Below are positions 17,553 to 26,176 of a DNA stretch of 64,000 nt, in pieces. Within the stretch, counting starts at the first letter, position 1; every line of letters starts with the position of its first letter. The notes under the pieces were generated by a model that saw only the letters and a list, made by a program, of their open reading frames with translations, made no database searches and was not told the origin of the DNA. Position numbers and translations under genes: made by a program. Origin of the DNA: Sphingobacteriia bacterium 28-36-52 (GTDB taxonomy: Bacteria > Bacteroidota > Bacteroidia > Chitinophagales > Chitinophagaceae); NCBI GenBank assembly GCA_002281575.1, contig NCGN01000005.1, positions 22,837-86,836 of the forward strand. The letters are read 5' to 3'.

Positions 17553-18884
17553 TCAGAGAATTTTTTTCATCCAAAAACTTTCATAACTATAATACACATG
17601 ATCCATTGCATTGTCATCTAAACTCATGTATATATTTCTATTATCAATTCTTATTTGATTGTATAATGCAATTGCAGCTTGAGGTGGACAAATCGTATTT
17701 TTTTGATTGTGCCCGAACAATACCCTGCAACGAATATTGGGTGCAAAATTTACTGGGTCAAAAAAATCCCAGTTTTTAAATAAAGCATCCTGGTTTAATC
17801 GGTTTCTTGGATTTTTAATATATGCCTGAAAATTGGCTACTGGCCAAGGCATTACTTTTTGTGAACCTGCCATAAAAAACAAGGTTCGCATATCTGTATA
17901 TACCGGTCTTTCAATAATGCAACCCTGCGGTCTGTTGTCTAAAGATGCTACTACAGCAGCCAAAACGGCACCCTGACCCTCCCCTTTAACAATAACTTTT
18001 TTTAGATCTAATTTTAAATAGTCGTGTCTATACAGAAAATCTAAACCGCGAAGTGCATCCATATAAACAGCTCGATAGATGTATTTATTGCGGTCATTTA
18101 AATTAATTATGTTGAAAGTATTAAAATCGGCATTGGTATTGTCTTTACTATTTCCGTGACCTCGAACATTTACCCTAAAAACCGCCATATCCGTTCTTAA
18201 TGAATCTGGGCGCATATCTTGTAAATAACCAGGTAGCTCATAAATAACAGCAAATTTGCCTTTACGTTTAGGTACCGACAACCAGCCTCGAATAGTTTGG
18301 TATTCGAGCGATTGAAACTCTACCAAAAAGACATCTACATCTCGGGTGCTTTGATCGCCCCTTCTGGTTACTCTAAATTTGGGATCAATATTGACCAATT
18401 CTCTTCTTGCATCGTCCCAAAACTGATCAAAATCTGCTGGTCTATTAACATTCGAGTAAACTTTTTCCGGATCTACCCCATAACCAAAATTCAGGGTATC
18501 TACATAATTATTGGCCGAAACCATTAGTTGTAATTGATAGAAACCCGGTTTGGTTTTATCATTTTCAAGGTATAAATCTTTCATATACCCCTTTTTGGCG
18601 TCCATGGTAAAACCCATTTCTTGATTAAACACTTCTTCACCTTTATAATTCACCACTTTGGCTTTAATGGTGCCTCGTATTTTTTCCTTGGTATTATTTC
18701 GAAAACGAAGATTATAGCCAATCTTATCGTCGTCTCTAAAAATGGCTTCTTTCCTGAATGGTTTTATATCGAACCCAATTCCTTTCTGAGCATGCGCAAC
18801 ACCACCGAATACACAAGCCATAATAAATAGGCATTGCAGAATACGGCCGCTCAGGATAAAATAACTGGGTACCTTTGCGTTCAT
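17553..18884 (-). CDS. CE7-like esterase homologue with lost catalytic Ser and Asp (pseudoenzyme)
   Basis: 443 aa from ATG 18884, with a signal peptide (CLFIMACVFGGVAHAQ). One N-terminal beta-sandwich module (KPFRKEAIFRDDDKIGYN, about 38-135) precedes an alpha/beta hydrolase domain homologous to that at 13650-15500. The nucleophile position in the GxSxG elbow reads KGEGQGA, with Glu302 in place of Ser (the codon is GAG on the coding strand). The acid position aligned with Asp559 of the active copy reads Asn396 (NTICPP). A His remains near the end (MDHVYY) but the usual HE pair is lost. The frame is clean, so this is a conserved non-hydrolytic protein or one with altered chemistry, not a decayed gene. 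It is the first gene of the operon. Confidence 0.82.
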   Translation of the reverse strand: MNAKVPSYFILSGRILQCLFIMACVFGGVAHAQKGIGFDIKPFRKEAIFRDDDKIGYNLRFRNNTKEKIRGTIKAKVVNYKGEEVFNQEMGFTMDAKKGYMKDLYLENDKTKPGFYQLQLMVSANNYVDTLNFGYGVDPEKVYSNVNRPADFDQFWDDARRELVNIDPKFRVTRRGDQSTRDVDVFLVEFQSLEYQTIRGWLSVPKRKGKFAVIYELPGYLQDMRPDSLRTDMAVFRVNVRGHGNSKDNTNADFNTFNIINLNDRNKYIYRAVYMDALRGLDFLYRHDYLKLDLKKVIVKGEGQGAVLAAVVASLDNRPQGCIIERPVYTDMRTLFFMAGSQKVMPWPVANFQAYIKNPRNRLNQDALFKNWDFFDPVNFAPNIRCRVLFGHNQKNTICPPQAAIALYNQIRIDNRNIYMSLDDNAMDHVYYSYESFWMKKIL

Positions 18885-18981
18885 TTGCACGAATGAATTA
18901 AAATTAGGGCATTAAAGAGCCACTAAGTGTTTGATAAACGCCTAGATAGGGGTGAATATTATCTAAACAGGGATTAATTTA

Positions 18982-19013
18982 ATACAAAAGCCCCGGCCTT
19001 TGCAGACCAGGGC
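18982..19013 (-). terminator. Rho-independent terminator after recA
   Basis: On the minus strand GCCCTGG and CCGGGGC form a 7-bp stem (one G-U pair) around a 10-nt loop, followed by TTTTGTATT. It lies 28 bp after the recA stop codon and separates recA from the esterase/barrel operon. Confidence 0.8.
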
Positions 19014-19040
19014 AATTTACTACCCCATCTAAAAAGCGAT

Positions 19041-20063
19041 TTATTGTTCCGTTGCTTCAGCGGGGGTTTCCGCCACCACAATTAACTTAGCCCTAATTTT
19101 AGCTTCAATTTCATTGGATAATTCCGGATTATCGTGTAGCAAGGTTTTAACCGATTCCCTTCCTTGACCTAGTTTATTGCTTTCATAGCTAAACCAAGAT
19201 CCGCTTTTTTGAACTATACCCATTTCTACACCCATATCAATAATTTCACCCACTTTGCTAATACCTTCACCAAAAACAAGGTCAAATTCAGCTGCACGGA
19301 ATGGCGGAGCCACTTTATTTTTTACCACTTTTACTTTCACTCTATTTCCTATTGCAGTATCACCGTCTTTAATTTGTGTCATCCTTCTAATATCTAAACG
19401 CACTGAAGCGTAGAACTTTAGGGCATTACCACCCGTTGTGGTTTCTGGATTTCCAAACATTACCCCAATTTTTTCACGGAGCTGGTTAATGAAAATACAA
19501 ATGGTATTGGTCTTGTTAATGGTTGCCGTTAATTTTCTTAAGGCCTGACTCATTAATCTAGCCTGCAATCCCATTTTGCTATCGCCCATTTCGCCTTCCA
19601 ATTCTCCTTTAGGTACCAACGCAGCAACAGAATCAATAACAACTACGTCTAATGCACCAGATAAAATAAGTCGATCGGCAATTTCTAATGCTTGCTCTCC
19701 ATAGTCGGGTTGAGAAATCAAGAGATTGTCTACATCTACACCTAATTTCTGTGCATAAGCGCTATCAAAAGCATGTTCCGCATCAATTATAGCACACATT
19801 CCACCCTTTTTTTGTGCTTCAGCAATAACATGAATAGCTACCGTTGTTTTACCAGAAGATTCTGGTCCATATATTTCAACAATTCTACCCTTTGGAAGAC
19901 CACCTACACCTAATGCAGCATCTAAGCCAAGCGAACCAGTAGAAACCACTTCCATTGGGGCTGTGCTTTTTTCATTCATCATCATTACACTTCCTTTGCC
20001 AAAATCTTTGTCGATTTTATCAATGGTGAGCTTAAGGGCTTTTAATTTTTCTGCATTACTCAT
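19041..20063 (-). CDS. recA: Recombinase A
   Basis: 340 aa; ATP-dependent strand-exchange protein of homologous recombination and inducer of the SOS response. Walker A GPESSGKT is at residues 66-73, with the Walker B block [13 protein letters not shown], the L1/L2 loops ([22 protein letters not shown] and [30 protein letters not shown], read as consecutive blocks) and the C-terminal domain ([14 protein letters not shown]). The length is normal and the ATG is the only sensible start. It is a single-gene transcription unit, ended by its own terminator, with the terminator of the ggt operon upstream. Confidence 0.99.
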   Translation of the reverse strand: MSNAEKLKALKLTIDKIDKDFGKGSVMMMNEKSTAPMEVVSTGSLGLDAALGVGGLPKGRIVEIYGPESSGKTTVAIHVIAEAQKKGGMCAIIDAEHAFDSAYAQKLGVDVDNLLISQPDYGEQALEIADRLILSGALDVVVIDSVAALVPKGELEGEMGDSKMGLQARLMSQALRKLTATINKTNTICIFINQLREKIGVMFGNPETTTGGNALKFYASVRLDIRRMTQIKDGDTAIGNRVKVKVVKNKVAPPFRAAEFDLVFGEGISKVGEIIDMGVEMGIVQKSGSWFSYESNKLGQGRESVKTLLHDNPELSNEIEAKIRAKLIVVAETPAEATEQ

Positions 20064-20180
20064 GTTGTACTTTTTAGATGGTCAAAATTAATGAGGTGGT
20101 AAAACTAGTGGTTTTTAATTATACACACTAATTTTTTTAGTATTTTTTTACTAACGTGTTTAGTTTTCTATTTATTGTAC

Positions 20181-20217
20181 CAAAAATAATACGCCACCAA
20201 ATAGTTTGGCAGCGTAT
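20181..20217 (-). terminator. Rho-independent terminator after the ggt gene
   Basis: On the minus strand a 13-bp stem (ATACGCTGCCAAA with TTTGGTGGCGTAT, two G-U pairs) closes a 3-nt loop CTA and is followed by TATTTTTG. It starts about 30 bp after the ggt stop codon. The CAAAAATA at 20181 resembles a reversed -7 element but is better explained as this T-tract. Confidence 0.85.
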
Positions 20218-20247
20218 TAATACATTTATTACTGGTTTTTTAACTAT

Positions 20248-22140
20248 TTACCAGCCAATTCCATAATCTTCTCCATTATTAGACGATCCGCCCCACAAGC
20301 TATTGTGCTTTCTATCTATAAAAATGGCATTAATTGGACCGCTGGTTCGTTGCCCAAAACTGAGCTTATACCCCATTTTTTTTAATGCCTCTCTGGTTGG
20401 CTCAGGTGTTCTAGCAGAAAGCAATAAATTGCCAGCTTTCGGTTTACGGTCTTTTATTTGGGTACCACCCAATGATAACCAAAGTTGGTTGGTATTAATA
20501 TTTTCAGCTTCAGATGCTTGTTGAACAGTCATTCCAAATTCAACCATATTTAAAAAGAACTGCAACAAATTTTGGTCTTGTGTATCTCCTCCTTGAACCG
20601 CAAATGAAAGATAAGGCTTGCCTTCTTTTAATGCCATTGAGGGGGTAAGTGTTACCCTTGGGCGCTTTCCTGGTGCAACAACATTAAATGGGTTGATGGC
20701 TGCATCCAATACAAAACTTTGCATCCGCTGACTCATTCCAATACCCGTGTTTCCTGCTATTGTTGCAGGTAACCATCCACCACTAGGTGTAATAGACACT
20801 ACCCAACCTTCTTTGTCGGCAGCTTCAACACTGGTAGTTCCTCTCCAAAGACGGTCCAAATAAGCTTCTAATTCAGCTTTAGCAGTAACACTGCTATCGT
20901 GTGCTGGAACAAAATTTCTTTTTCCGGTACTATCTATTTCCAAATTCCATTGTTTAATTTGTTCCTTGTATGGATTAACTCTTCCTTCAAAAGGATATGG
21001 ATCTCCTGGAGCAATTAAGGCATTATTTTTTTCTGGGTTGATTAATGCTGCCCGCTGTTTAGCATACCCCTTACTTAATAAACCACTCATGGGCTGAGGG
21101 GTTGGAGCAAACGCAGGATCACCATAATAAAAATCACGGTCTGCAAATGCAAGGCTCATGCTTTGATATAGCGTGTTAATATATTGAGGCGAATTGTAGC
21201 CCATTTTTTTTAAGTCAAAATTTTCTACAATATTCAAAGCTTGCAACATAGAAGGGCCTTGTGTCCACTGAGTAAGTTTATACACATCAATGCCTTTATA
21301 ATTAATCATCGATGGAACTTCTTCTTTCACTTTCCAATTAGCCAAATCTTCTTTGGTGATTAATCCGCCTTGTTCTTGTGCACCTCTAACAAATTCATCT
21401 GCAATATCTCCTTTATAAAAACGGTCATAAGCTGCTTGCAAAGCTTGTTTGCGCGTTTTTTTATTCTTTAATGCGTTTTGCTCTGCTTCTACTAGTTTTT
21501 TTAACGTGTTTAATAAGTCTTGTTGCACAAATATTTCACCCGCTTCTGGAGCTTCTCTTTTTTCACCTAAATGAGGCAGGAATACTTTTTTACTATAAGG
21601 CCATTGCTTTATCCTTTCTTTACCCCTTTCAATACTATTGGCGGTTTGCGCGTCAATTGGATAACCCGCGGCCAAATCCATTGCAGGTGCCAACACTTGC
21701 TTTAAGCTCATGGTACCATATTCAGATAACATATGTATGATACCGCCTACAGTGCCTGGGGTTATAGCAGCCAACGGACCGTATTCTGGCGGAAACTGGT
21801 ATCCTTTTGATTTAAAAAACTCAGGAGTGGCTCCGGTGGGGGCAACACCCAATGCATTAATACCAATTACTTTTCCTGTTTTTGGGTTGTAAATAATGGC
21901 TTGGGTTTCTCCTCCCCAACTCAACACATCCCACATAGTACAAGTAGCAGCTAACATTGCACATGCTGCATCCACCGCATTTCCGCCTTGTTGAAAAACC
22001 ATTGATCCCGCAGTAGCTGCGAGCGGTTTACCCGTAATGGCCATCCAATTTTTTCCGTGCAATGGCGGCTTTTGTGTAGCCTGGGCCACAATCATTGTTG
22101 TAATAAATAATAATGCTGAAGTCAAAAAGCTTTTTCTCAT
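20248..22140 (-). CDS. ggt: Gamma-glutamyltransferase family protein
   Basis: 630 aa with a signal peptide (SALLFITTMIVAQA). The family is an Ntn hydrolase that self-cleaves before a Thr; here the candidate nucleophile is Thr435 in RGTTSVEAADKEG. The usual TTH at the cleavage site reads TTS, the rest of the segment (DKEGWVVSIT) aligns well. Other family blocks are HGKNWMAIT-G near the start, GGNAVDAA, GETQAIIYNPKTG, and GKRPRVTLTPSMAL with FAVQGGDTQDQ near the end. Classical members cleave the gamma-glutamyl bond of glutathione in the periplasm; some relatives use other acyl-amides. It follows the M19 dipeptidase gene by 21 bp, a pairing suited to stepwise degradation of gamma-glutamyl peptides. 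Confidence 0.88.
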   Translation of the reverse strand: MRKSFLTSALLFITTMIVAQATQKPPLHGKNWMAITGKPLAATAGSMVFQQGGNAVDAACAMLAATCTMWDVLSWGGETQAIIYNPKTGKVIGINALGVAPTGATPEFFKSKGYQFPPEYGPLAAITPGTVGGIIHMLSEYGTMSLKQVLAPAMDLAAGYPIDAQTANSIERGKERIKQWPYSKKVFLPHLGEKREAPEAGEIFVQQDLLNTLKKLVEAEQNALKNKKTRKQALQAAYDRFYKGDIADEFVRGAQEQGGLITKEDLANWKVKEEVPSMINYKGIDVYKLTQWTQGPSMLQALNIVENFDLKKMGYNSPQYINTLYQSMSLAFADRDFYYGDPAFAPTPQPMSGLLSKGYAKQRAALINPEKNNALIAPGDPYPFEGRVNPYKEQIKQWNLEIDSTGKRNFVPAHDSSVTAKAELEAYLDRLWRGTTSVEAADKEGWVVSITPSGGWLPATIAGNTGIGMSQRMQSFVLDAAINPFNVVAPGKRPRVTLTPSMALKEGKPYLSFAVQGGDTQDQNLLQFFLNMVEFGMTVQQASEAENINTNQLWLSLGGTQIKDRKPKAGNLLLSARTPEPTREALKKMGYKLSFGQRTSGPINAIFIDRKHNSLWGGSSNNGEDYGIGW

Positions 22141-22161
22141 AAAAGATAGTTGATTGGGGTT

Positions 22162-23334
22162 TTATTTTGTTTCTTGGGCTTTCATTACTCTTAATAAATT
22201 TCCGCCCATTATTTTGGTTACGTCTTTTTTGCTGTATCCTTTTTCTAATAAAGCCTTTGTAATTAAAGGATAACTAGTTACATCTGTTAATTCTCGTGGG
22301 CTAGCACTAATGCCATCAAAATCGGAGCCCATGCCCACATGATCTACTCCAATTCTATTCACTATATAATCTAAATGATCTAATAGCATGCTCATTGGGG
22401 GCTGAATAGCCAATGATTCTTCTTTGTATTTTTCTACTACAATTGCTTGTGCATATTCTTTCTGCATTCCGTTTGCAATCAATTCTTTTATTTCAGCTTG
22501 TTTGTTTTGTAAAAAAACTTTTTCTCTGTTTTTGAATGAGCTATCTATAAATGCAGAATAAAAATTTAATTGAATAACACCACCATTTTTTCCTACAGCA
22601 TCAATTTGATCGTCTTTTAAATTCCTAAAAACCGGACAAAGAGTATAAGCATTGCTGTGAGAAACTAAAACGGGTTTTGTGGTTGTTTGTATAGCGTCCC
22701 AAAATGTTTTTTCGCCCACATGACTCAAGTCTACCATCATTCCCAATTGGTTCATTCGTTGTACCACTTGTTTACCAAAATCATTCAATCCCAATTTTGC
22801 GGTAGGATCATTTTTAAATTTTGTTTCATCCATTGCAGAGCTTGCCCAGCTGGTAGAATTATTCCAGGTAAGTGTCATATAACGAACACCTCTATTATAC
22901 AATAAGTCTATTTTATTTATGTCATCTTCAATCATATGACCACCTTCTACTCCAAACATGGCAGCCAGTTTATTTTTACGCACTGCTTTTTTTAAAGCAT
23001 CAAAGTTTTCTACAATTTCAATTTTTTTTGGATTTCGTTTTGCTACAGCATAGAGTGTATCTATTTCTCTATTAGCCCAAGAGTAAGGTTGAAGTTTATC
23101 GCCATCACACCAAACACTAAAAAGTTGAACATCAACACCGGCTTCTTTAAACCTATTTAAATCGGAATGTGTTTTTCCTTTTAAGTCTTGGTCTATTAAT
23201 ACATTTTTTTCAATAGAAGCGGTAAGCAAATCATTGTGTGAATCTGCCATGATTGCTTTTCGATGTACTTTTTTATACGACTGAGCTTGAGCAACAGAAC
23301 AACAACATATTAGTGCAACAATAAAGTACTTCAT
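22162..23334 (-). CDS. Membrane dipeptidase (peptidase family M19), secreted
   Basis: 390 aa with a signal peptide (FIVALICCCSVAQAQ). The zinc-binding pattern of renal-dipeptidase-like enzymes is visible: HND in MADSHNDLL, Glu in FGVEGGHMIEDD, DLSHVGEKT, and VLVSHSNAYTLCP, and the late HVGMGSDFDGI block. The family hydrolyses dipeptides, including Cys-Gly. It is the upstream gene of a two-gene unit with ggt, so together they could turn gamma-glutamyl-Cys-Gly into amino acids in the periplasm; this combined role is inferred from adjacency. Confidence 0.93.
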   Translation of the reverse strand: MKYFIVALICCCSVAQAQSYKKVHRKAIMADSHNDLLTASIEKNVLIDQDLKGKTHSDLNRFKEAGVDVQLFSVWCDGDKLQPYSWANREIDTLYAVAKRNPKKIEIVENFDALKKAVRKNKLAAMFGVEGGHMIEDDINKIDLLYNRGVRYMTLTWNNSTSWASSAMDETKFKNDPTAKLGLNDFGKQVVQRMNQLGMMVDLSHVGEKTFWDAIQTTTKPVLVSHSNAYTLCPVFRNLKDDQIDAVGKNGGVIQLNFYSAFIDSSFKNREKVFLQNKQAEIKELIANGMQKEYAQAIVVEKYKEESLAIQPPMSMLLDHLDYIVNRIGVDHVGMGSDFDGISASPRELTDVTSYPLITKALLEKGYSKKDVTKIMGGNLLRVMKAQETK

Positions 23335-23428
23335 TTGATAGCTTTAGCTAAAGCTAAAAAATTTGTGCTGTTAGCAACTAAATAATTTTTGAATGGATGA
23401 ACAAGCAATTCATATTATAAAATAATAC

Positions 23429-24610
23429 TTATTTAAAAGGATTGCTCCATTTAGTATTGGTTGCAATAGTAGGATCTGTCAATGTTTTCATAAATGCAAC
23501 GAGTGCCGCTTTTTGGGCATTGGTTAAATTCAATTGGATTGGGGAGCCATTGGGTTGTTTTAGTGCATTATCTAAGTTTGGATGTGCTTTTACCCCGCTA
23601 TTATAATGTTCAACTACTTCTTCTAAAGTCTTAAACCTACCATCGTGCATATAAGGTGCTGTAAGCTCAATATTTCGTAAGGTATGTGTTTTAAATTCTC
23701 CTCTACCTGCACCATTGTCTGTGTTTGTATTAAGGTCTAATCCATTATTACGAGGTCCATTATTAGCAGAAACAAAAGCTTCTGTAGTATGACATCCAAA
23801 ACAACCTGCTCCTCCATTTTGAACAGGCATTATAAATAATCGTTTTCCTTCATTTTCTTGAGCAGTAAAATTGGGAAAATTAGCGGGCATATTATTTACT
23901 TGTGCTCTACCTACATCATATTTACTATTATTACTTACTATACTTCTTACAAATTGAGCAAGGGCCAATGAAATTCTATTACTACTAATAGCAGTATCTC
24001 CGAAAGCATTTTGCATTAAAGGAGTATAAAATGCTTGTTCTCTAACTCGTTGAAGTAAAGTTGGGATTGTCATACCCATTTCTGTTTGATCTTGAAATGG
24101 CATTAATACTTGATCTTCTAAAGTAGCAGCCCGCTCATCCCAAAAGAACCTACCACGTTGATAAAACTTAGCATTAATTAAACTCATTGAATGCCTAGCA
24201 GTTTTTCCTCCTGCAAAACCGTTACTTAATATTGCAGAATCACTAAAACCAAATGCGGCATTGTGACAACTTGCACAAGAAATGGTTTTATTTACACTTA
24301 AGCTTTTATCATAAAACAAAACCCTTCCTAATGTTGCACCATTATTGGTAATAGTATTATTTGTAGGAGTATTATCAATTCCATTTACAGAAGTTGGAGC
24401 TGGACCACCACCATTAATAAAAAAGTATGCTGGTAAATTTAAGTTAACATAATCAAAGGGTACTGTTGGTAAATTTAGTGCGGCCGAAATAATAGGATTA
24501 TCTGTTGAAGTAATTGTTGGAGTAACTACTGTATCATCACTTTTATTACAGGCAATTACTGCAAGAGTTACCAGTAAACTTAGAAAGATATTCTTTATCA
24601 TATTAGCCAT
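23429..24610 (-). CDS. Di-heme cytochrome c peroxidase / MauG family lipoprotein
   Basis: 393 aa. The lipobox LAVIACN predicts a lipoprotein (Cys21). Two c-type heme sites are present, CASCH at 112-116 and CFGCH at 270-274, as in bacterial cytochrome c peroxidases, with the family blocks GRVLFYDKSLS, RFFWDERA, DQTEMGM and TPYMHDGRFKTLEEVVEHYN. The enzyme reduces hydrogen peroxide in the periplasm or oxidises another substrate as in MauG. A Gly-, Pro- and Asn-rich linker (about 65-92) separates the anchor from the core. An alternative start is the ATG at 24601, three codons in. Confidence 0.92.
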   Translation of the reverse strand: MANMIKNIFLSLLVTLAVIACNKSDDTVVTPTITSTDNPIISAALNLPTVPFDYVNLNLPAYFFINGGGPAPTSVNGIDNTPTNNTITNNGATLGRVLFYDKSLSVNKTISCASCHNAAFGFSDSAILSNGFAGGKTARHSMSLINAKFYQRGRFFWDERAATLEDQVLMPFQDQTEMGMTIPTLLQRVREQAFYTPLMQNAFGDTAISSNRISLALAQFVRSIVSNNSKYDVGRAQVNNMPANFPNFTAQENEGKRLFIMPVQNGGAGCFGCHTTEAFVSANNGPRNNGLDLNTNTDNGAGRGEFKTHTLRNIELTAPYMHDGRFKTLEEVVEHYNSGVKAHPNLDNALKQPNGSPIQLNLTNAQKAALVAFMKTLTDPTIATNTKWSNPFK

Positions 24611-24687
24611 TTTTGGCTTAGATACCTTTTTCGTTTAAAAGTTTATCCTTAAAATAGAAAACTTTGTTAAAACCAATAATCTACAAG

Positions 24688-25698
24688 TTAACCTCCTATT
24701 AAACCTGCTGCTCTACTAATATCCATCATTCTTTCCATTGGTTTTAATGCTTGTAGCCTTAATTTTTCATCCATTAAAATTTCAGGTAATTCATACTTCA
24801 TACAGAGATAAATTTTCTCTAGAGTATTTAGTTTCATATATGGACAATCATTACAAGCACAGTTGTTTTCTGGTGGTGCAGGAATAAATGTTTTTGTTGG
24901 ATTATTTATTTGCATTTGGTGTAAAATACCTGTTTCGGTTGCAACTATATATTCCTGGGTATTGTCTGTTTGTGTGTATTTTAATAATTGGGTAGTACTG
25001 CCAATATAATCAGCAATATTTAAAATAGCTTCTTCACATTCTGGGTGAGCAATTAATTTTGCTTTCGGATGTCTAATTTTTAGTTTAACAATTTTCTCTA
25101 AACTAAAAATTTCATGAACCATACATGCACCATTCCAAAGTAACATTTCTCTACCTGTCTTTTTACTTAAGTAAGCACCTAAATTTTTATCAGGAGCAAA
25201 TAAAATAGGCTGATCAAGTGGAATACTTTCAATAATTTTCTCTGCATTTCCGCTGGTACAAATAATATCGCTTAATGCCTTAATATCGGCAGTACAATTG
25301 ATATAAGAAACAACAATATGGTTGGGATGTTTTTCCTTAAATGCTTTAAATAAAGCAGTTGGTGCACTGTCTGCTAAAGAACAACCTGCTTTTAAATCGG
25401 GCAATAATACTTTTTTTGAAGGATTTAAAATTTTTGCTGTTTCGGCCATAAAGTGAACACCTGCAAAAACGATGGTATCGGCTGTTGTTTGTTTAGCTTG
25501 TTGTGCAAGACCCAAACTATCCCCAATATAATCTGCCACATCTTGGATATCAGTTTCTTGGTAATAATGGGCAAGTAAAACGGCATTTTTTTCTTTTTTT
25601 AGTTTTTGTATCTCAGCAAAGAGATCCAATTCCGGATCAATTTCCAAATCTAAAAAACCGTTTTTTACTAATTCTGCTTTTGCTATGTTAATATCCAA
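24688..25698 (-). CDS. nadA: Quinolinate synthase
   Basis: 336 aa; [4Fe-4S] enzyme condensing iminoaspartate with dihydroxyacetone phosphate in de novo NAD synthesis. Recognisable blocks are [37 protein letters not shown], and the cluster Cys regions [16 protein letters not shown] and [10 protein letters not shown]. The start codon is TTG at 25698: no ATG lies upstream in frame and the next in-frame Met is far inside the conserved part. A TAnnTTTG element and a palindrome lie upstream. No nadB or nadC is adjacent; nadD is at 43591-44160. Confidence 0.97.
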   Translation of the reverse strand: MDINIAKAELVKNGFLDLEIDPELDLFAEIQKLKKEKNAVLLAHYYQETDIQDVADYIGDSLGLAQQAKQTTADTIVFAGVHFMAETAKILNPSKKVLLPDLKAGCSLADSAPTALFKAFKEKHPNHIVVSYINCTADIKALSDIICTSGNAEKIIESIPLDQPILFAPDKNLGAYLSKKTGREMLLWNGACMVHEIFSLEKIVKLKIRHPKAKLIAHPECEEAILNIADYIGSTTQLLKYTQTDNTQEYIVATETGILHQMQINNPTKTFIPAPPENNCACNDCPYMKLNTLEKIYLCMKYELPEILMDEKLRLQALKPMERMMDISRAAGLIGG

Positions 25699-25760
25699 AG
25701 TAATAATATTTAATAATTATTTATATAAAATCAACTACTACTATTATGTGTGTGTATATC

Positions 25761-25778
25761 GGGATAACTTAGTTACCC
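25761..25778. promoter_or_regulatory. Inverted repeat in the nadA leader (candidate operator)
   Basis: GGGATAACTTAGTTACCC is an almost perfect palindrome (one unpaired base). It lies 63 bp upstream of the nadA start and just downstream of the putative -7 element, a position where a bound repressor could block nadA transcription. Function is inferred from position only. Confidence 0.4.
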
Positions 25779-25786
25779 ACATAGTG

Positions 25787-25794
25787 CAAAGTTA
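25787..25794 (-). promoter_or_regulatory. Putative nadA promoter -7 element
   Basis: The minus strand reads TAACTTTG, an exact match to the Bacteroidota -7 consensus TAnnTTTG. No convincing -33 TTG is seen at the expected spacing. The predicted transcript would begin near 25780, giving a leader of about 80 nt. Confidence 0.45.
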
Positions 25795-26122
25795 ACCTTA
25801 CTTAGTTTATCCACCATTATTCACTTTTTTTTAAACATTGTTTTAATTGATTTCTTGTAGGATATCCTTGTTTATTAACATAGCTGTATAATTGAATTCA
25901 CACTGTGCTATTTTATCTATTCACTTTTCTTGCACTGTTAATTAACAGGCATAAGTTTATGGTCTTTTTTACAAATAACCCTTTTTTTACATTTTTGGCT
26001 TGATTTATTCTTTTTGTTTCCACAAAGAATTAGGCCAAAAGATGATTTTTCCCCTGAATATTAGGGTTACCAACAGAATAATGTGTATATTTTTCCACAA
26101 CTTATTCTACCTGTTTTTCCCT

Positions 26123-26130
26123 TATTTTTG
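26123..26130 (+). promoter_or_regulatory. Putative promoter -7 element of the PpiD-like gene
   Basis: TATTTTTG matches TAnnTTTG exactly and lies 46 bp before the start codon. A clear -33 element is not visible, so the call rests on the -7 match and the position. Confidence 0.4.
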
Positions 26131-26176
26131 CCTCCCCGTATATGAAGCGGGATAAATTATATATTAATTATTAATT

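Larger units (their letters stand above)
25699..26176. other. 478-bp divergent intergenic region
   Basis: This gap separates divergent nadA and the PpiD-like gene. It is AT-rich and has no coding frame or RNA gene that I can recognise. It holds the nadA promoter-like element and palindrome at its left end and, at 26123-26130, TATTTTTG, an exact TAnnTTTG match 46 bp before the ppiD-like start on the plus strand. Confidence 0.6.

Noticed and set aside
17553..18884. Calling the degenerate esterase a pseudogene
   Set aside because: The frame, signal peptide and domain order are intact and it leads a tight operon, so a functional pseudoenzyme is more likely than decay.
20181..20188. CAAAAATA as a reversed -7 promoter for recA
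   Set aside because: It is the T-tract following a strong 13-bp terminator hairpin of the ggt gene, which explains it better.
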